Shown: piece after piece, positions 1 to 12,270 of the stretch
How positions within the stretch are numbered: the first letter of the stretch is position 1
How the letters are laid out: each line of letters starts with the position of its first letter
Origin: Ciborinia camelliae
Lineage: Eukaryota > Ascomycota > Leotiomycetes > Helotiales > Sclerotiniaceae
Assembly: GCA_025890175.1 (NCBI GenBank)
Contig: JANPYM010000012.1
Coordinates: 1,776,677 to 1,840,676, forward strand
Direction of reading: 5' to 3'
DNA length: 64,000 bases
Made by a program: the position numbers and the translations under genes
Notes under the pieces: model-generated
Database searches by the model: none
Told to the model about the DNA's origin: nothing
The model's input: only the letters and a program-made list of their open reading frames with translations

Positions 1-1391
1 ACGACACGGCTTTGGAAGAATATGGTAGTCCTAGTTTGACAGGGAGCTTTGCGTATGCTATGCTCATGGCGAATGCTGCTGTAAGTGGTCCAAGTCTAGA
101 TCTATGGTCGATCTTTTTGTGTCATTACTGATATGGTATCAACCAGATCGGTGCCCTAATTACCCATTGCTTCCTATTCTGGGGCGGGGATGTTATCCGA
201 GCATTCAAAAATGCAAAGGCTGGAACATTCGAAGATCCACATCATGCGCATATGGCTAAACATTATAAGGAAGCTCCATGGTGGTGGTATGTTTCCATTC
301 TTGTCATCAGCTTCGTGCTTGGTCTCGTTGTGGTTTTGAAGGAAAATATTACTCTTCCAGTTTGGGCGTATATTGTTTCCCTGGTGCTGGGATGTTTCAT
401 CGCACCATTGGTATGTATCTTCCGTGAATGGTTTATTTACGAAACGAATATTCTGACATTGTGACAGAGTAACCTCATCTACGCTCGGTTTGGAAACGGC
501 ATTGCCACGAATAATCTGTCGAAGATGTTGGCGGGTTTGATGCTTCCTGGACGTCCGGTTGGAAATATGTATTTCGCAGCTTGGTCACATAATGTCATCG
601 TCAACACAGTCAACCTTTCAAATGATCTCAAGTTAGGCGAATATCGTACGTATCTTTCACTTCCTGCCCATGAAGCCACAACCTAATCCATGAATTAGTC
701 AAAATCCCTCCTCGTACCATGTTCCTCACACAAGTATATGGCACAATTCTAGGAGGCTTCATCAACTATGTCGTTATGATATCCATCATCAACGGAAACC
801 GTGAACTTCTGGCCACCGGAAATGGTGACAATTCCTGGAGTGGCGCCACGATTCAAGCTTTCAATACCAATGCAGCTTCCTGGGCACTAGCCAAGGAGCT
901 TTACAGATCTGGGAAGAAATACTCAGTTGTACCCTTAGGCTTGATTATTGGCGCTTCCATTGTCGCCGCCCATCGCATTGTCGTATATGTGAGTTCTCCT
1001 TCCACATTTCCTACTACAATTAATTTCACTAACGGACAACTCTTTCGTATAGTTCGTGCCCAAAATCCGCGGCTTCGCACTCACCGAAATAAACATGCCC
1101 CAATTCATCCAATACTGTGGTTACATTCCTTACAATCAATCTCAAACCTGTGTCATCTTTAGCCAAGTCATTGCTGGATTCTTCACCCAATTCTACCTCC
1201 GAAACTATCGTCCCAGGATCTTCAAAAACTATTCGTACTTGGTTACCGGAGCGTGGGATGGTGCTAGCTATACCATTTTATTCATTTTGTCGTTTGCAGC
1301 TTTCGGCGCTGGAGGGTTCTCGGCGCCGTTTCCCCAATGGTGGGGGAATAATGTAAATGGAAATTATGATCATTGCCCTATTGGTGATTAG
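1..1391 (+). CDS. OPT-family oligopeptide transporter, 3' part (5' end outside window)
   Basis: This is the C-terminal part of a proton-coupled small-peptide transporter of the OPT family, expected in the plasma membrane. Five exons can be traced: to 80, 147-410, 468-645, 699-988 and 1053-1391, each with GT-AG borders and about 55-70 nt introns. The joined product has long hydrophobic segments and family-typical stretches: KEAPWWWY, NMYFAAWSHN, PPRTMFLTQVYGT and a late QYCGYIPYN. It ends with a TAG at 1389-1391. The N-terminal two thirds, including the usual peptide-binding region, lie left of the window, so integrity of the whole gene cannot be judged. The family call is firm; substrate (tetra/pentapeptides, glutathione or metal-chelate) is not determinable. 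Confidence 0.88.
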
Positions 1392-1943
1392 AGGGTAGAC
1401 GAGGGGTTAAGGGGGGAGGTATAGATATATACTATAGCATGTATACGATAGATACTTCTAGGATATTTCCCCCTTCCGTTTGTAATCGATTTAGATAGGT
1501 GTCATGTGAATTGCAAGAGGTTTATCGATGATACACATTATATTCATGCAATGCAGAAATCCTTGAAAATATTTAATATCTGCCTGTCCAGATTGACCCA
1601 CTTGCCGGTTTTCCGGACATGTTTGATTCGGGGATAAATTGTTGGAAACACGAGTTAAGTACCCATGCAAAGAACTAAAATACCCGAGAAATGCCTCGGA
1701 GCTGACGGGAAGAGAGAAGCTAGGCACGGCAATGACCCGCCCCCCGCGCTTGTATACCCCGCAAATATTGGGGCACCGTCGATCAAAGCTTGTACAAATG
1801 TATCGGCTCTTGGACAATGACCATTCTTTTTATCTTCAATTTCAGTCTCCTTGGAACAAGACATATAATCATATCTAAAAGCGAAACTATCATTTCTTTG
1901 TTCATTCTATACACCAAGAAAAACCACCCCTTCATATTAAAAA
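1392..1943. other. intergenic spacer
   Basis: Spacer between the transporter stop and the acyl-CoA ligase start. Short open frames here show no domain features and no plausible splice structure. It should hold the ligase promoter; I see no distinctive regulatory site. Confidence 0.6.
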
Positions 1944-4137
1944 ATGCCCATCTCTTCCCGCTGGCAAATTCCCATCCCCTCAATCTCCCTCCTAACTTAT
2001 CTCTTTACCTCACCCACCTTCCCTCTTCCCGATAAAATAGCATTCCTCAATGCAGCCGACCCGTCTCACTTCCTCACCCATGCGACCTTCCGTCTCTATT
2101 CCCAGCGTCTGGCCGCCGGTCTTATCAAAAATGGACTCATGCCCGGAGATCGAGTTCTCCTGTTCTCGGGAAATAATTTGTATTTCCCGGTGGTGATTAT
2201 GGGTTATTATGGCGGGAGGAATCTTCACGGGAGCTAGTCCCGGGTTTGTGGAGAGGGAATTGATGTATCAGTTAGAGGATAGTGGGGCGAAGTTTTTGAT
2301 TTGTGGGGAGGAGGGTTTGGCGGTTGGGGTTAAGGCTGCGGAGATGGTGGGGTTGGGGAGGGACAAGGTTTTTAGTTTTGATGATAGGGTTCAGGGGGGA
2401 AGGGGGTGATGATGGTGCTAAGATGGGGGGAATCAGAAATTGGAGGGAATTGTTGGAGAGTGAAGAGGTTGGGAGAATGTTCCAATGGAGTGAGGATATT
2501 GATCCTAGGGAGACGGTTTGTTGTTTGAATTATAGTAGTGGAACGACAGGTGTACCCAAGGGGGTTATGATTACGCATTATAGTAAGTTCTCCAATCTTC
2601 TCCCCAAATTTCTATCTCATTTACTAGAAGAGAAGATAAAGTTACAACTGGATATGCAACAAACTAATAATAAATTCATCTAGATTACGTTGCAAACACA
2701 ATACACTATAAGCATTTCCATGAACTCCATCCGGATATAGAAGAAAGGAACAAAAAAGCGTAAGCATGTATCTCCAAAGTGCACAATCCCAGTTTATTAA
2801 CACGTTTCGGAAATCAGAAAATTCCTATGTTATCTCCCTCTCTATCACGCAATGGCCCAGACCATGTTCGGGGCCGTGGCTCCCAAACGTGGAATCCCGG
2901 TTTACATTATGAAGAAATTTGATTTCAAAGAGGTGTTGGAAGCGGTGCAGAAGTATAAAATTACTTCATTGACCATGGTGCCTCCAGTTGTTGTGGTAAG
3001 TATAAATTGCGAGCCCAGAGGACATGGAGTGAGATAAAAAAAACTGACGAAGAGAAATTCAGTTACTCGTGAAATCACCACTCACGAAACAATATGATCT
3101 CAGCAGCGTTATTGAGATCGGATCTGGCGCAGCACCGCTTAGTGGAGAAATCATAGAAGAAGCGGAAAAATTGTGGCCCAATCGGAGCGTAAAACTCACT
3201 GTAAGATTTCCCCTATCTATATACATTTTTCTTTCCCCCGTCTCAATAAACTAACACTCGTGCAGCAAGGTTGGGGCATGACAGAAGCAACCTGTTCTGT
3301 TCTGGGTTGTGACCCTCGACTTGATCCGCTTCCAAATTCCGTAGGTGAACTCAACGCCAATTGCCATGCTAAAATCGTGGATCCGGAGACATTGGAGGAG
3401 GTCAAACAGGGTGAGCGAGGAGAAATTTGGGTTCGGGCTCCTAAGTACGTTTTAACTCACAACTTTCACCATTATATTCCGTGTACTTTCTTTCATACCA
3501 TGCAATACATCAACAACTCGTCACCGAAAAGCCCATTCAATATTTTACTAACAAAAGCCAAAGCATAATGAAAGGCTACTGGCAAAAGCCTGCTGCCACG
3601 CAAGAAACCATTGTCAATGATTCCGACGGCCGCTGGCTCCGCACAGGAGATATCGCATATGTGGATTCTCACAACCATTTCTACATCGTCGACCGCATGA
3701 AAGAACTGATCAAAGTAAAAGGGAACCAGGTCGCGCCCGCGGAACTGGAAGCCTTGTTGCTGGAACATCCGGGGATTCTGGATGCGGCAGTTATTGGGGT
3801 GGTGGTGGGGGAGGGAGAGGTTCCGCGGGCGTATGTGGTGAAGAGTCAAGATGCAGATGGGGTGACGGAGGCGGAGGTGTGTAGGTGGGTCGAGGAAAGA
3901 TCTAGTAGGTTTAAGTGGTTGAAGGGGGGAGTGGCGTTTGTCGAAAGTATTCCGAAGAATCCGGTGAGGCTTCCTTTTTCGAGTTTCTTTGCATTCTTGA
4001 AATCGCTCGATTTCTTTCTTTCGATAAACTCCAACTAACAAAATTCATAGAGCGGGAAGATATTGAGGAAGATACTAAGAGAGAAAGCAAAGGAGGAGAT
4101 TAGTAAAAGTGCTGGTACTATGAAAGCTCGACTGTAA
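1944..4137 (+). CDS. 4-coumarate-CoA-ligase-like acyl-CoA ligase, peroxisomal-type C-terminus, two apparent frameshifts
   Basis: ANL-superfamily enzyme that would adenylate a carboxylic acid and form its CoA thioester. Seven exons: 1944-2582, 2684-2759, 2818-2995, 3063-3200, 3266-3444, 3564-3963, 4051-4137. Seen: AMP-binding motif SSGTTGVPKG, QGWGMTEA, the late GDIAYVDSHNHFYIVDRMKELIK-type hinge region (split in my reading), and the catalytic-lysine region KNP-SGKILRK, with the codon boundary across the last intron. The C-terminus is A-R-L, which fits the PTS1 consensus, so peroxisomal import is likely. Exon 1 is broken twice: two bases seem missing in a G run near 2200, and one G seems extra in the run near 2394-2405. 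Correcting by +2 and -1 restores one 565-residue frame. The breaks may be sequencing errors or early decay. Substrate unknown. Confidence 0.8.
2190..2410 (+). other. two G-run frameshifts inside the acyl-CoA ligase
   Basis: The ligase reading frame passes from one frame to the next near 2200 (G3 followed by TTATTATGG) and again near 2391-2406 (G6-AA-G5). Conserved family sequence continues on both sides of each step, and there are no splice sites that would explain the changes. Both steps sit at G runs, which favours miscalled homopolymers over mutation. Confidence 0.7.
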
Positions 4138-4884
4138 AGTCCTTAATCATCCGTCAAGAACCTTCCTCTTGTAGAAAACCGCTTTAGAAGGTATATATAG
4201 AATGCAATTTTAGAATGAATAAAAAAATAATTGCACATTGAAAGGTATCAATTACCATACCGTTATTACCCACCATCATCCCCACCATTCGCATTTATAA
4301 GGCTAAATCAAACTAAAAATAATTCTCCATTCTATTATTTCATCCTTTACATGTATCACTTATCACCGGTAATATCCCGGATATACCACATTTCCCCGTG
4401 GGGTATACAGTACAGTTCAGCCCCGGGTATTATGACGTGAAAGGCAACTCCGCACCTCATTTCTATACGACGGCCCCGCAAATAGTGTCGTGGATGGAGT
4501 GGAATCAGGGATAGGATATATTTACCCCATTCTGCCCCGGATCTTCGTATCAGATACAAATGTTGACGTGGGGGTATGGTGAATGGAAGGCAAGATTGGC
4601 GACCGGAATGGCTGGTTGGGAGGTTACATTGCATGCGCATCTTGGTTGTGGTTATACAAAAGGAAGGAAGGATGGAAGGAAGATGAAGTATTGAAGTATT
4701 GAAGTACCCCTCATTTTCATCATCAACTTTCTGTTTTTGCTTGACGTTTGCTTTTTGAGTCGTTTATATTATTGTTTCGATTGCTTGCCGATATATATAT
4801 ATATATATATATACCTATCTTGCATGCATCACTTTTGAAGACTTGACGAAAGGGTCAGTTTACAAATAATTCGAAACCATCAAC
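4138..4884. other. intergenic spacer with AT dinucleotide repeat
   Basis: Promoter region of the MFS transporter. It contains a TA microsatellite at about 4791-4813, just over 70 nt upstream of the start codon, and GGAAGGAAGGAT-type repeats near 4660-4690. No gene seen. Confidence 0.6.
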
Positions 4885-6683
4885 ATGTCCGCATTACATA
4901 CCCCTGGTTCTTCCAGCGCCAGTTCCTCCCACGTATTAGAAAATCTCCCCACCGTGACACCCTCCCGCTATCGTCAATTCATCAATGATGTCTCTATCAA
5001 TCGCAACGCATATTTCCTCACAATGGTCGCTTCCTTCGGGGGAATGTTCTTCGGTTGGGATACCGGTCTCATTGGGGGAATTCTCACCATGTCCTCCTTC
5101 CAAAATTCCTTCGGTCTCGACCCCCATTCCTCTACCTTTGCCAATCTTTCCGGAAACATCGTGGCGGTTCTCCAAGGTGGATGTTTCTTTGGTGCCATGT
5201 CGAGTTTCTATATCAGTGATGTGTTCGGACGGAAAAAGGCGTTGTTTGTGGCGGATTTGGTCTTTTTGGTCGGGAGTGTTATTCAGACTACGAGTGGGAT
5301 TGGCACGACGAGTCTGGCGCAACTATATGTGGGTCGATTTATTGGAGGGTTTGGGGTCGGCTTGGTGAGTGCCGTTGTGCCGACTTATATTGGGGAGAAT
5401 GCGAACAAGGAGATTAGGGGCAGGTGTGTGGGGTGTATGCAGTTATTTAACGTGTATGTGCCACTGTCTCACAAGGTTTTTACTCTTCATACCACCCGAG
5501 TTTTCTTGGCTATTTCTTTTTGAAACGAGGAAGATACCAGAACTAACAACCCCTTAGAACAGGTATCATGCTCGCTTACTTCGTAAACTACGGTATCAAC
5601 AAGGATATGGTCGGCAACAACCCCCTCAAATGGCGGATCCCCTTCGCCCTACAGATGCTCCCCGGCCTGTTCCTTGGCCTGGGCCTCTTTTTCCAAAACG
5701 AAAGTCCCCGCTGGCTAGTCGAAAAAGACCACCATGAAGAAGCCTTGCTAGCACTCTCCCACGTCCGACGTCGTTCCCCCGATGATCCCCTCATCCAACG
5801 CGAATACCAAGAAATCATCGCCGATTTCCACGGCAAAGAAAAATTATCCCTCCTGCGACAAATGAAACTTACGATATCTCATAAGGCTTCTTTTTATGCG
5901 GTAAGTATGGCTGCTATCTTGCAATTTTGTCAGCAGTGGACGGGGACCAATAGTATTAATTATTACTCTCCGCAAATCTTCGCGACGGTGGGGCTCAAGG
6001 GGACATCGGCCGGACTCTTCGCCACAGGCATCTATGGCGTGGTAAAAGTGTTTGTGACGGCGGCGGGATTGCTGTTTGCCACGGAGCAGGTGGGCCGGAA
6101 ATGGTGTTTGATTATCGGGGGGATGGGCCAGGCTTTCGCCATGTTCTACATCGGTATCAATCAAGCGATCCACCCTCCCGTCGTCGGGGCTCCTTTGAAT
6201 GGCCATTCCATCTTCGCCATCATTTGCGTATATCTGTTTGTGGTTTTCTATTCGTTCGGATGGGGACCCATCCCCTTCGTCCTCAGTTCCGAATGCTCTC
6301 CCAACCACCTGCGCAGTTTCAGCATGGCGCTCGCCATCGCGGTTCAGTGGTTGTTCAATTTTGTCATCTCGAAGATCACCCCGTACTTGCTGAGTGGGAT
6401 CACGTATGGCACGTTCTTGCTTTTTGGCACCTGTTGTGTTTTGATGACCGCGTATGCCGTCGTTTGTGTGCCTGAGACAATGAATGTTCCGCTGGAAAGA
6501 ATTCATGAGCTCTTTGAGGGAGAGGTTGTGAAAGGTGCTTTTAGGGATACCCTGCCTCGATGGAGGAGATCGAACCGCTTGAGGGAGATGCATAGGGATG
6601 GCGATGGGGATGGGGAAGAGGGGTTTGGGAAGGGCGATGAAGAGGTTGCGGTTGGTGTGCATGTTGAGAGAGTGAATGGGTGA
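4885..6683 (+). CDS. MFS sugar-transporter-family permease
   Basis: Twelve-helix major facilitator of the sugar porter family, expected in the plasma membrane to import hexose, disaccharide or quinate-like substrates. Two exons, 4885-5453 and 5558-6683, give 564 residues, normal for the family. Visible signatures: GWDTGLIGG in helix 1, SDVFGRKKAL (loop 2-3 GR[KR] motif), YVGRFIGGFGVG, ESPRWLVEKDHHEEAL after helix 6, QQWTGTNSINYYSPQIF in helix 7, EQVGRKWCL, and the helix 12 end PETMNVPLERIHELF. The C-terminal tail is rich in Gly, Asp and Glu. The ATG at 4885 has a good context (CAACATG). It is flanked by the ligase and by the periodic-repeat spacer. Substrate cannot be assigned; the QQWTGTN helix 7 is seen across many fungal sugar and quinate permeases. 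Confidence 0.88.
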
Positions 6684-9605
6684 ATGAGGGAGAGCAGGGG
6701 GCGAAGATGGATTCAAGTTGGATTGTGGCGTCATAGATGCATATATATAGTAAGCGTTCATAAAATTGTCGAAGGAGAGTAGTTGGCTACATATTTGGTA
6801 AAAGTGGACGTTGATGATGTCGAATATAGTTCCTGTAGAGATGGTAATATAGGAGAATAGCCTTCACAACCTAACAATGCTGTCCCTTACAAGTTACAAT
6901 GATGGCATGAACATTCATAAACATCCACCGAAGACAAATAATCCAAAGTAAAAGTTCCAATAAATCGAATTTCTTTACATATCATATCACAACCCTAAAC
7001 AACTCTCAAATATAAACTTCCCATATAATAATAGATCTTTTTCCACACCGGTATAATACTGCCAATGCTTTATGATGAGGGGGCTCTAATTGTAGGTATG
7101 GTGAAAGGGAGAAAAAGTAGCAGAGAAGGGGTGTTGATTGAAGATCTAAACTGTGGCTGCTTATAAGCCAAGTCCTAAACTAATACTACACTAGTCTAAT
7201 GTCCATGTAACTTGATAACCACTCTCGTTACTAAGAGAGAGGAGTATGTATGGTGCATGGGTACAGTGAAAGCGTGTAAGAAGGATGAAGTTCTCATTAT
7301 GCTATCTGGGATGACTAGGTATGTACTGATTGTCTCTGTGTAGCTAGTATTGGCGTAACATGCGTATAATATTGTTAATACAGTACTGCGTTCTTCCAGC
7401 AAAAGTAAATACAGATTCTTTTGTCTGAAATTACAAAACAACGGTCCCTGGTCTTAGATTACCCTTGGTCGCATCTCTCGTTGTTCTAAACTTCTCCTAA
7501 GCTTTGGCTGCAAAAACTTGGGAAGGATTTAGAACAACGACAGATAATTCCCCTACCAATTCAATGAATCCAAATCATTTTTATTGAATAAGATACATGG
7601 AACTGGCCTTCGAATTGTCATCAATGGGTTCTGTATTTTTCAAGAATTGGTTCTGATCTCCCATCCAAATAGCTTTATAGAACAATTTCTGAACGACGAT
7701 GCAACTAACAAAACAAAAACAAGGGTTACCTCTATAGAAACAAATAACAGGCATTAACTATTTAGCAGAATACACAGCTATCAAAGTCTATGTTCTAAAC
7801 ACAATCACCTATTTCGTGAGAGATCCTGATGTATGTTTAGAACAAGAACCATTACTTTCTTTCGTACGGAAGCTGTATAGTTTTCATCTCTGAGATAATT
7901 TGTATATATCGCTGGCCTTCGGTTTTACTAATTAATTGAATAGCTCAATCTCTATCTTGACAAGATATGTGGCTCCGTCATGGTCATCCAGACGGCATAC
8001 CTCTACAACTTGATATTACTTTCCATGCACAAACAAATACCCATTCCATATACTTGAAATGATTCGGCAAGTACCTGTCAAATCAGATTAATCTCAATCC
8101 ATTTGGTTGTTGTTCTAAACCATTTATTGTCCCCTCATACAACTGTGCTCAACTGTTTAGAACACCCAATTTATTTTAGAACACTAGCAAACCTATGTCA
8201 CTGAAATCCTAAATTTAATTCAAAAACGATGGTGATTTCCGATTTCGGAAATCATATGTGGTTGATTTAACTTGTTCATCATTTCAAATAGAAGCCTGCA
8301 TGGTAAGGGAACAACTTTGACCGCAATTGAAAATTGGGAATTTAAAGACCAGTTCCAGATAGATGGAGTCATTTCATGTACTTTGAGATATTTAATGTGC
8401 CACTAGTAATCGCTCGACTTGTTCCAAAAGGGATCACGTCTTTGGCCAAAATGGGCTTAACAGTTTAGAACAAATACTATGAGATCCATTCTCATTCTAA
8501 GTATCGAATCTGGCTTCACATAGCCTACAAAAGTATGAACTGTCATTGGAATTCCTTCGGATTACTTTCAAGGTCTGCTATACACTTTTAGCAGGTTTGG
8601 CCAGAAGCCAACAGTTGCTGTTTGAATAGACCTACGATATAAGTCAAAGTTGCAAGCCCGGATGTATGTTGTACAGACCTATTGACGTTTATCAGTGTAG
8701 CTAAGATGAAGTCAAACCTCTCCATCGTTGTTCTAAACGGTAAAGAAAAATGAGCCATTTTCTCTTCGATGTTTAGAACACGATTGTCTCACGCTAATAT
8801 ACAGTCTAATGCTGAAAGTTATCTCTCCACATTTTACGATTGGGGAAAATGGAGTTGGAATTCCACATTCCAGATCCAAACTGACAATAGAGCAATTACT
8901 TGGCATTTGTATAATGATCTCTCAGTCTTATAAAAATACTTTTATTAAATGTATATGCACTGGTATGACCAGTCAATACCAGAGAAGGGAAGTAGTAGGT
9001 AGAATCGTACTAGATTGAGTTGACTAAAGACTACATACATGGTTGCAGACCTGCTGCCCTTACATGCCGCTCCCCTATGCCCAATGTGGCATATACAGTC
9101 ACGTGATTCATAAACACGTGCCACATTTCCATATGATTCCCCAACAACTTCAACGTATGATACGATCTGCGAAACGAAAAAACTCATATGTAAATGAAGT
9201 GTCAAATGATGTAACAAATTATGTAAGAAAATCACATCATCTGATCAGAGTAAAGTGGAGGGGTCGTTTTTGCTCCTGTCCCGAAACCTTTCTACTTCGT
9301 TTCAGGCATAAGATGACAACGGCGTTTGGGTATATCATTGGTGGCTGGAAAGTATAGATGCAACCATTTTCCTTCTAGATGTTTTCGGTCACTCTGCGAA
9401 ATCAGGCTGGGAATTTCCTTCTTGATAATTTTACGTGGAAAAATTGCCGGATTGGGCCAATTAATTTTCGCAACCGAAAAATAACCACCGACAGGAATGA
9501 AGTCGCAGCAATTATAAAAAATGGCGTGACTATAGAATGAGCATTCCCCCTACCGCTCCTTTTCCCAGCCTATCGTTTCTTCAGCAACAATACTCGCTAA
9601 CCAAA
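6684..9605. other. 2.9 kb intergenic region carrying a periodic repeat array
   Basis: No convincing gene. Open frames are short and lack domains. The region holds a dispersed-repeat match near 7171-7232 (partner near 45550-45632), the ~309-bp periodic array at 7482-8780, and one end of another dispersed repeat at about 9265-9307. The last 70-300 bp should contain the promoter of the oxidase at 9606, including two CACGTG-type sites near 9100-9120. Confidence 0.6.
7482..8780. repeat. ~309-bp periodic array of inverted TGTTCTAAA/TTTAGAACA pairs
   Basis: TGTTCTAAAC occurs at 7482, 7791, 8111 and 8729, with a decayed copy (TGTTCCAAAA) at 8420. Spacings are 309, 320, 309 and 309. Its reverse complement TTTAGAACA occurs at 7528, 7836, 8156, 8464 and 8772 (308, 320, 308, 308), with one extra copy at 8175 in the third unit. 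Each unit therefore holds an inverted pair with 34-37 nt between arms. A weaker upstream copy (TCCTAAAC) ends at 7180, 311 nt before the first. Spacer DNA is mostly diverged, but CTGGCCTT at 7603/7912 and TTGGAATTCC at 8547/8855 keep the same period, indicating old tandem duplication with better-preserved sites. Confidence 0.8.
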
Positions 9606-11432
9606 ATGTACTTTTCCTTCCCCCTTGCCTCGCTTATCCTTAGCACCCTCACCATTACTGCTCTCTCAGAATCCCTCTCACCCGGCGACCAAGAATTCCC
9701 ACCAACACCCGACTCTTCAAAAATTCTCCAACAATGTCTCCAGGCCCATTCCGTTCCTTATTCGAACTCTACTTCTCCGAATTGGGCCAATTTGACTACT
9801 CCTTTCAACTTACGTCTGCCGTATACGCCTACAGCAGTGACGTTACCGAGGACGCCTGAGGAAGTTGGAAATAGTGTCACTTGTGCTGCTAAAGCTGGAC
9901 TGAAAGTTCAACCAAAGGGTGGTGGTCATAGTTATGCTAGTTATAGTATTGGGGGGCATAATGGGAGTGTGGTGGTTGATATGAGTGGGTTCGATGATAT
10001 TGTAGTCGATCAGCGTAAGTTTTTTGTCTTGGGAATATTTGATTGGTCGGTATAGATTGTTGATCAATCTCGAATTATAGAGACGTTTATTGCGAAGATA
10101 GGCTCTGGACAAAGATTGGGAAATGTTGCGTTGGGTATTCATGCGCAGGGTGGCAGGGCTTTACCCCATGGAACATGTGCTGGAGTTGGGATAGGTAAGA
10201 TGATAATCCTAAGCCCAAAAGACTATTACCAACTCGTACTAATTTTTTTTATTAGGTGGACATGCAACCCATGGTGGATATGGCTATGATTCCCGTCTCT
10301 GGGGCTTAGCACTCGATACAATCGTTGGTCTCGACGTCGTCCTCGCAAATGGCACATTTATCCATGCGAACGAAACTCAGAATACCGAAATGTGGTATGC
10401 CCTACGAGGGGCTGCTGATGCCTTCGGAATCGTTACACATTTCCATATGCAGACTTTGGCCGCACCAGAGGAGGTTACATATTTCACAGCCAACCTTTCG
10501 TCTACCCTTTCTAGTGCCGAGAAGGTCTCTGCAGCTTTCTTGAAAACTCAGGACTTTGTTCTTAAGAGCCCATTACTTACACCCAATATTTCATTCGGAT
10601 TCAATGTCAATAGTGGGGGTGGTCTTGCAATCACAGGAATGTGTATGTTCTGCGATCTTGCATTTTTCCGCGACACCGTGTTCCCACAGCTCGTATCCGG
10701 TTTCGATATCGATAGCCGAAATATAACCAATCTCTCCTGGATCGATACTCTAGCTACCCTCGCCGCACCAGATCCCCTCGCTCAGCCCCTTTTGAACTAC
10801 GATTTGCACGATACATTCTACGTCAAATCTCTCGTTACCAAGAACGAGAAACCCCTTGAACCAGAAGCCGTTCACGCATTCTTCGACTTCATCCTCTCCC
10901 ACCAATCTCCTCAAATCCCCTACTTCTCCATCATAAACCTTTATGGTGCCCCTGGTTCCGCAATCGATAGCGGCGAGATTTCGTCCTCAAGTCATGAGGA
11001 TATGGATGCACTCTGGGTATTCCAAAACTATGGATTTACTCCCAATCATCTCCCACCATGGGATGACCGCATAACACAAGTGATCGAGGGAATGACCAAT
11101 GCGGTTACGACTGCTCAACCAGCTGGGAATTTCTCGGGGTATGTAAATTATGTGGATCCGAATTTGACGGCTGAGGAAGCAGCGGAGGAATATTATGGTG
11201 CTAGTACTTATGATAAATTATTGGGCATTAAGACGGAGGTCGATAGTGGCTTTGTGTTTTGGAGTAAGTTGTTTTCTTATACTATTTTTGTCATTGGGCA
11301 TGCGGTTTTGTGGATTTGGTTTGTGAAGGCGGGGATGTCGTGATGGATTGATTCTAACGAGGGGTTGCAGATCCGCAAGCTATTGGGAATGTGGGGGTTT
11401 TGCCTGTGGTTGTTGGAGAAGAAGGCAACTGA
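9606..11432 (+). CDS. secreted berberine-bridge-like FAD-linked oxidase
   Basis: Flavin oxidase of the BBE/glucooligosaccharide-oxidase family. Four exons (9606-10014, 10081-10194, 10256-11263, 11371-11432) give 530 residues, normal for the family. The start at 9606 is chosen because it yields a clean signal peptide (MYFSFPLASLILSTLTITALS); an in-frame ATG at 9537 would place a polar stretch before it. Seen: FAD-binding PKGGGHSYASYS with the histidine expected to be FAD-linked, and GTCAGVGIGGHATHGGYG whose cysteine matches the second flavin bond of bicovalent members. The final exon carries the short C-terminal tail. Several N-x-S/T sites fit secretion. It probably oxidises a sugar or an aromatic or alkaloid-like metabolite to give H2O2; substrate unknown. 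Confidence 0.85.
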
Positions 11433-12260
11433 GCTGGACTTCAGATAAATTTTGCATTTTATGGAGTTTTCCTTTGGACTCGAGGTTAACATTTAAATGG
11501 TGGAGTAATGGATGGCCGGGTGTTTGGATAGAAAACTTGTGGCATTTCTTGTGCGGCATTAATATTTCTTGAAGCTTTGGAATATACAGTAGTGTATGTT
11601 GCGATACTAGTGAATCGCGAATATGGCATTAGGCACACTAGTGCGATCCACGAGCAAATAATCCCCTCGTAGCACCCAGCTTTAGAACCCAATATACATC
11701 AATACCTAATAATAATAATAATAATCATCTTATACAGTTTGTTCATATTGACGTCACCATAATCACACCAAGTGATTCCAACAGTATATATTTCTCTAAC
11801 GTTCTTTGGTCCTTTTTATGAAACTTCAAAGGTGTTGTGCTCAATTTTGATGGAATTTTAAGCCAGGTGCTTCAAGTGAAAGTTCGATCTAAGCAGCGTG
11901 CAATCGAGTGACATGATTCATCCAACATTTCCAGTGGCTGTTGCTTGAATTCATACTGTAATGTGTGGCTAAATATTTCCATTATGCTATTTCCAAGGCA
12001 CGTGGGTATTTCGAAGTTACTCATTGCCCTCCATGAACATACACAAAAAGCGATACTTCCTCTCCCCAGATTTCTTCTTCTCTAAAAAAACATCCACATT
12101 CTACTTCGCATCAAACTTATCACCACTACACCAAAAAAATCAAAAGACATCGCTTCATACGTAATAACTTCCTTTTAACCATCACCTTGGTCATTTTCGA
12201 ACATTTATCGTCTCATCAACCTCTACATTTATTCAACATTGACCATACTACTTCGTCGCC
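11433..12260. other. intergenic spacer
   Basis: Contains a TAA trinucleotide repeat at about 11708-11724 and, from about 12085, the leader of the next gene, which is near-duplicated upstream of the gene at 13660. No coding region recognised. Confidence 0.55.
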
Positions 12261-12270
12261 ATGGCTTCCT
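12085..12270 (+). repeat. duplicated promoter/leader, copy 1
   Basis: Closely matches 13483-13670: both contain CTACTTCGCATCAAACTTATC, an ACCACTACACC-A-run-TCAAAAGACATC block, TTTTCGAACATTTATC, and the start context TTCGTCGCCATGGCTTCCTCT. Only small indels separate them, while the coding parts behind them are far more diverged. Confidence 0.75.

Noticed and set aside
5844..6761. 305-codon frame antisense to the MFS transporter
   Set aside because: Shadow of the real coding strand; composition is typical of an antisense frame and it has no motif.
7482..8780. CRISPR-like array
   Set aside because: Motifs are too short, in inverted pairs and ~309 bp apart, in a eukaryotic spacer; no CRISPR features.
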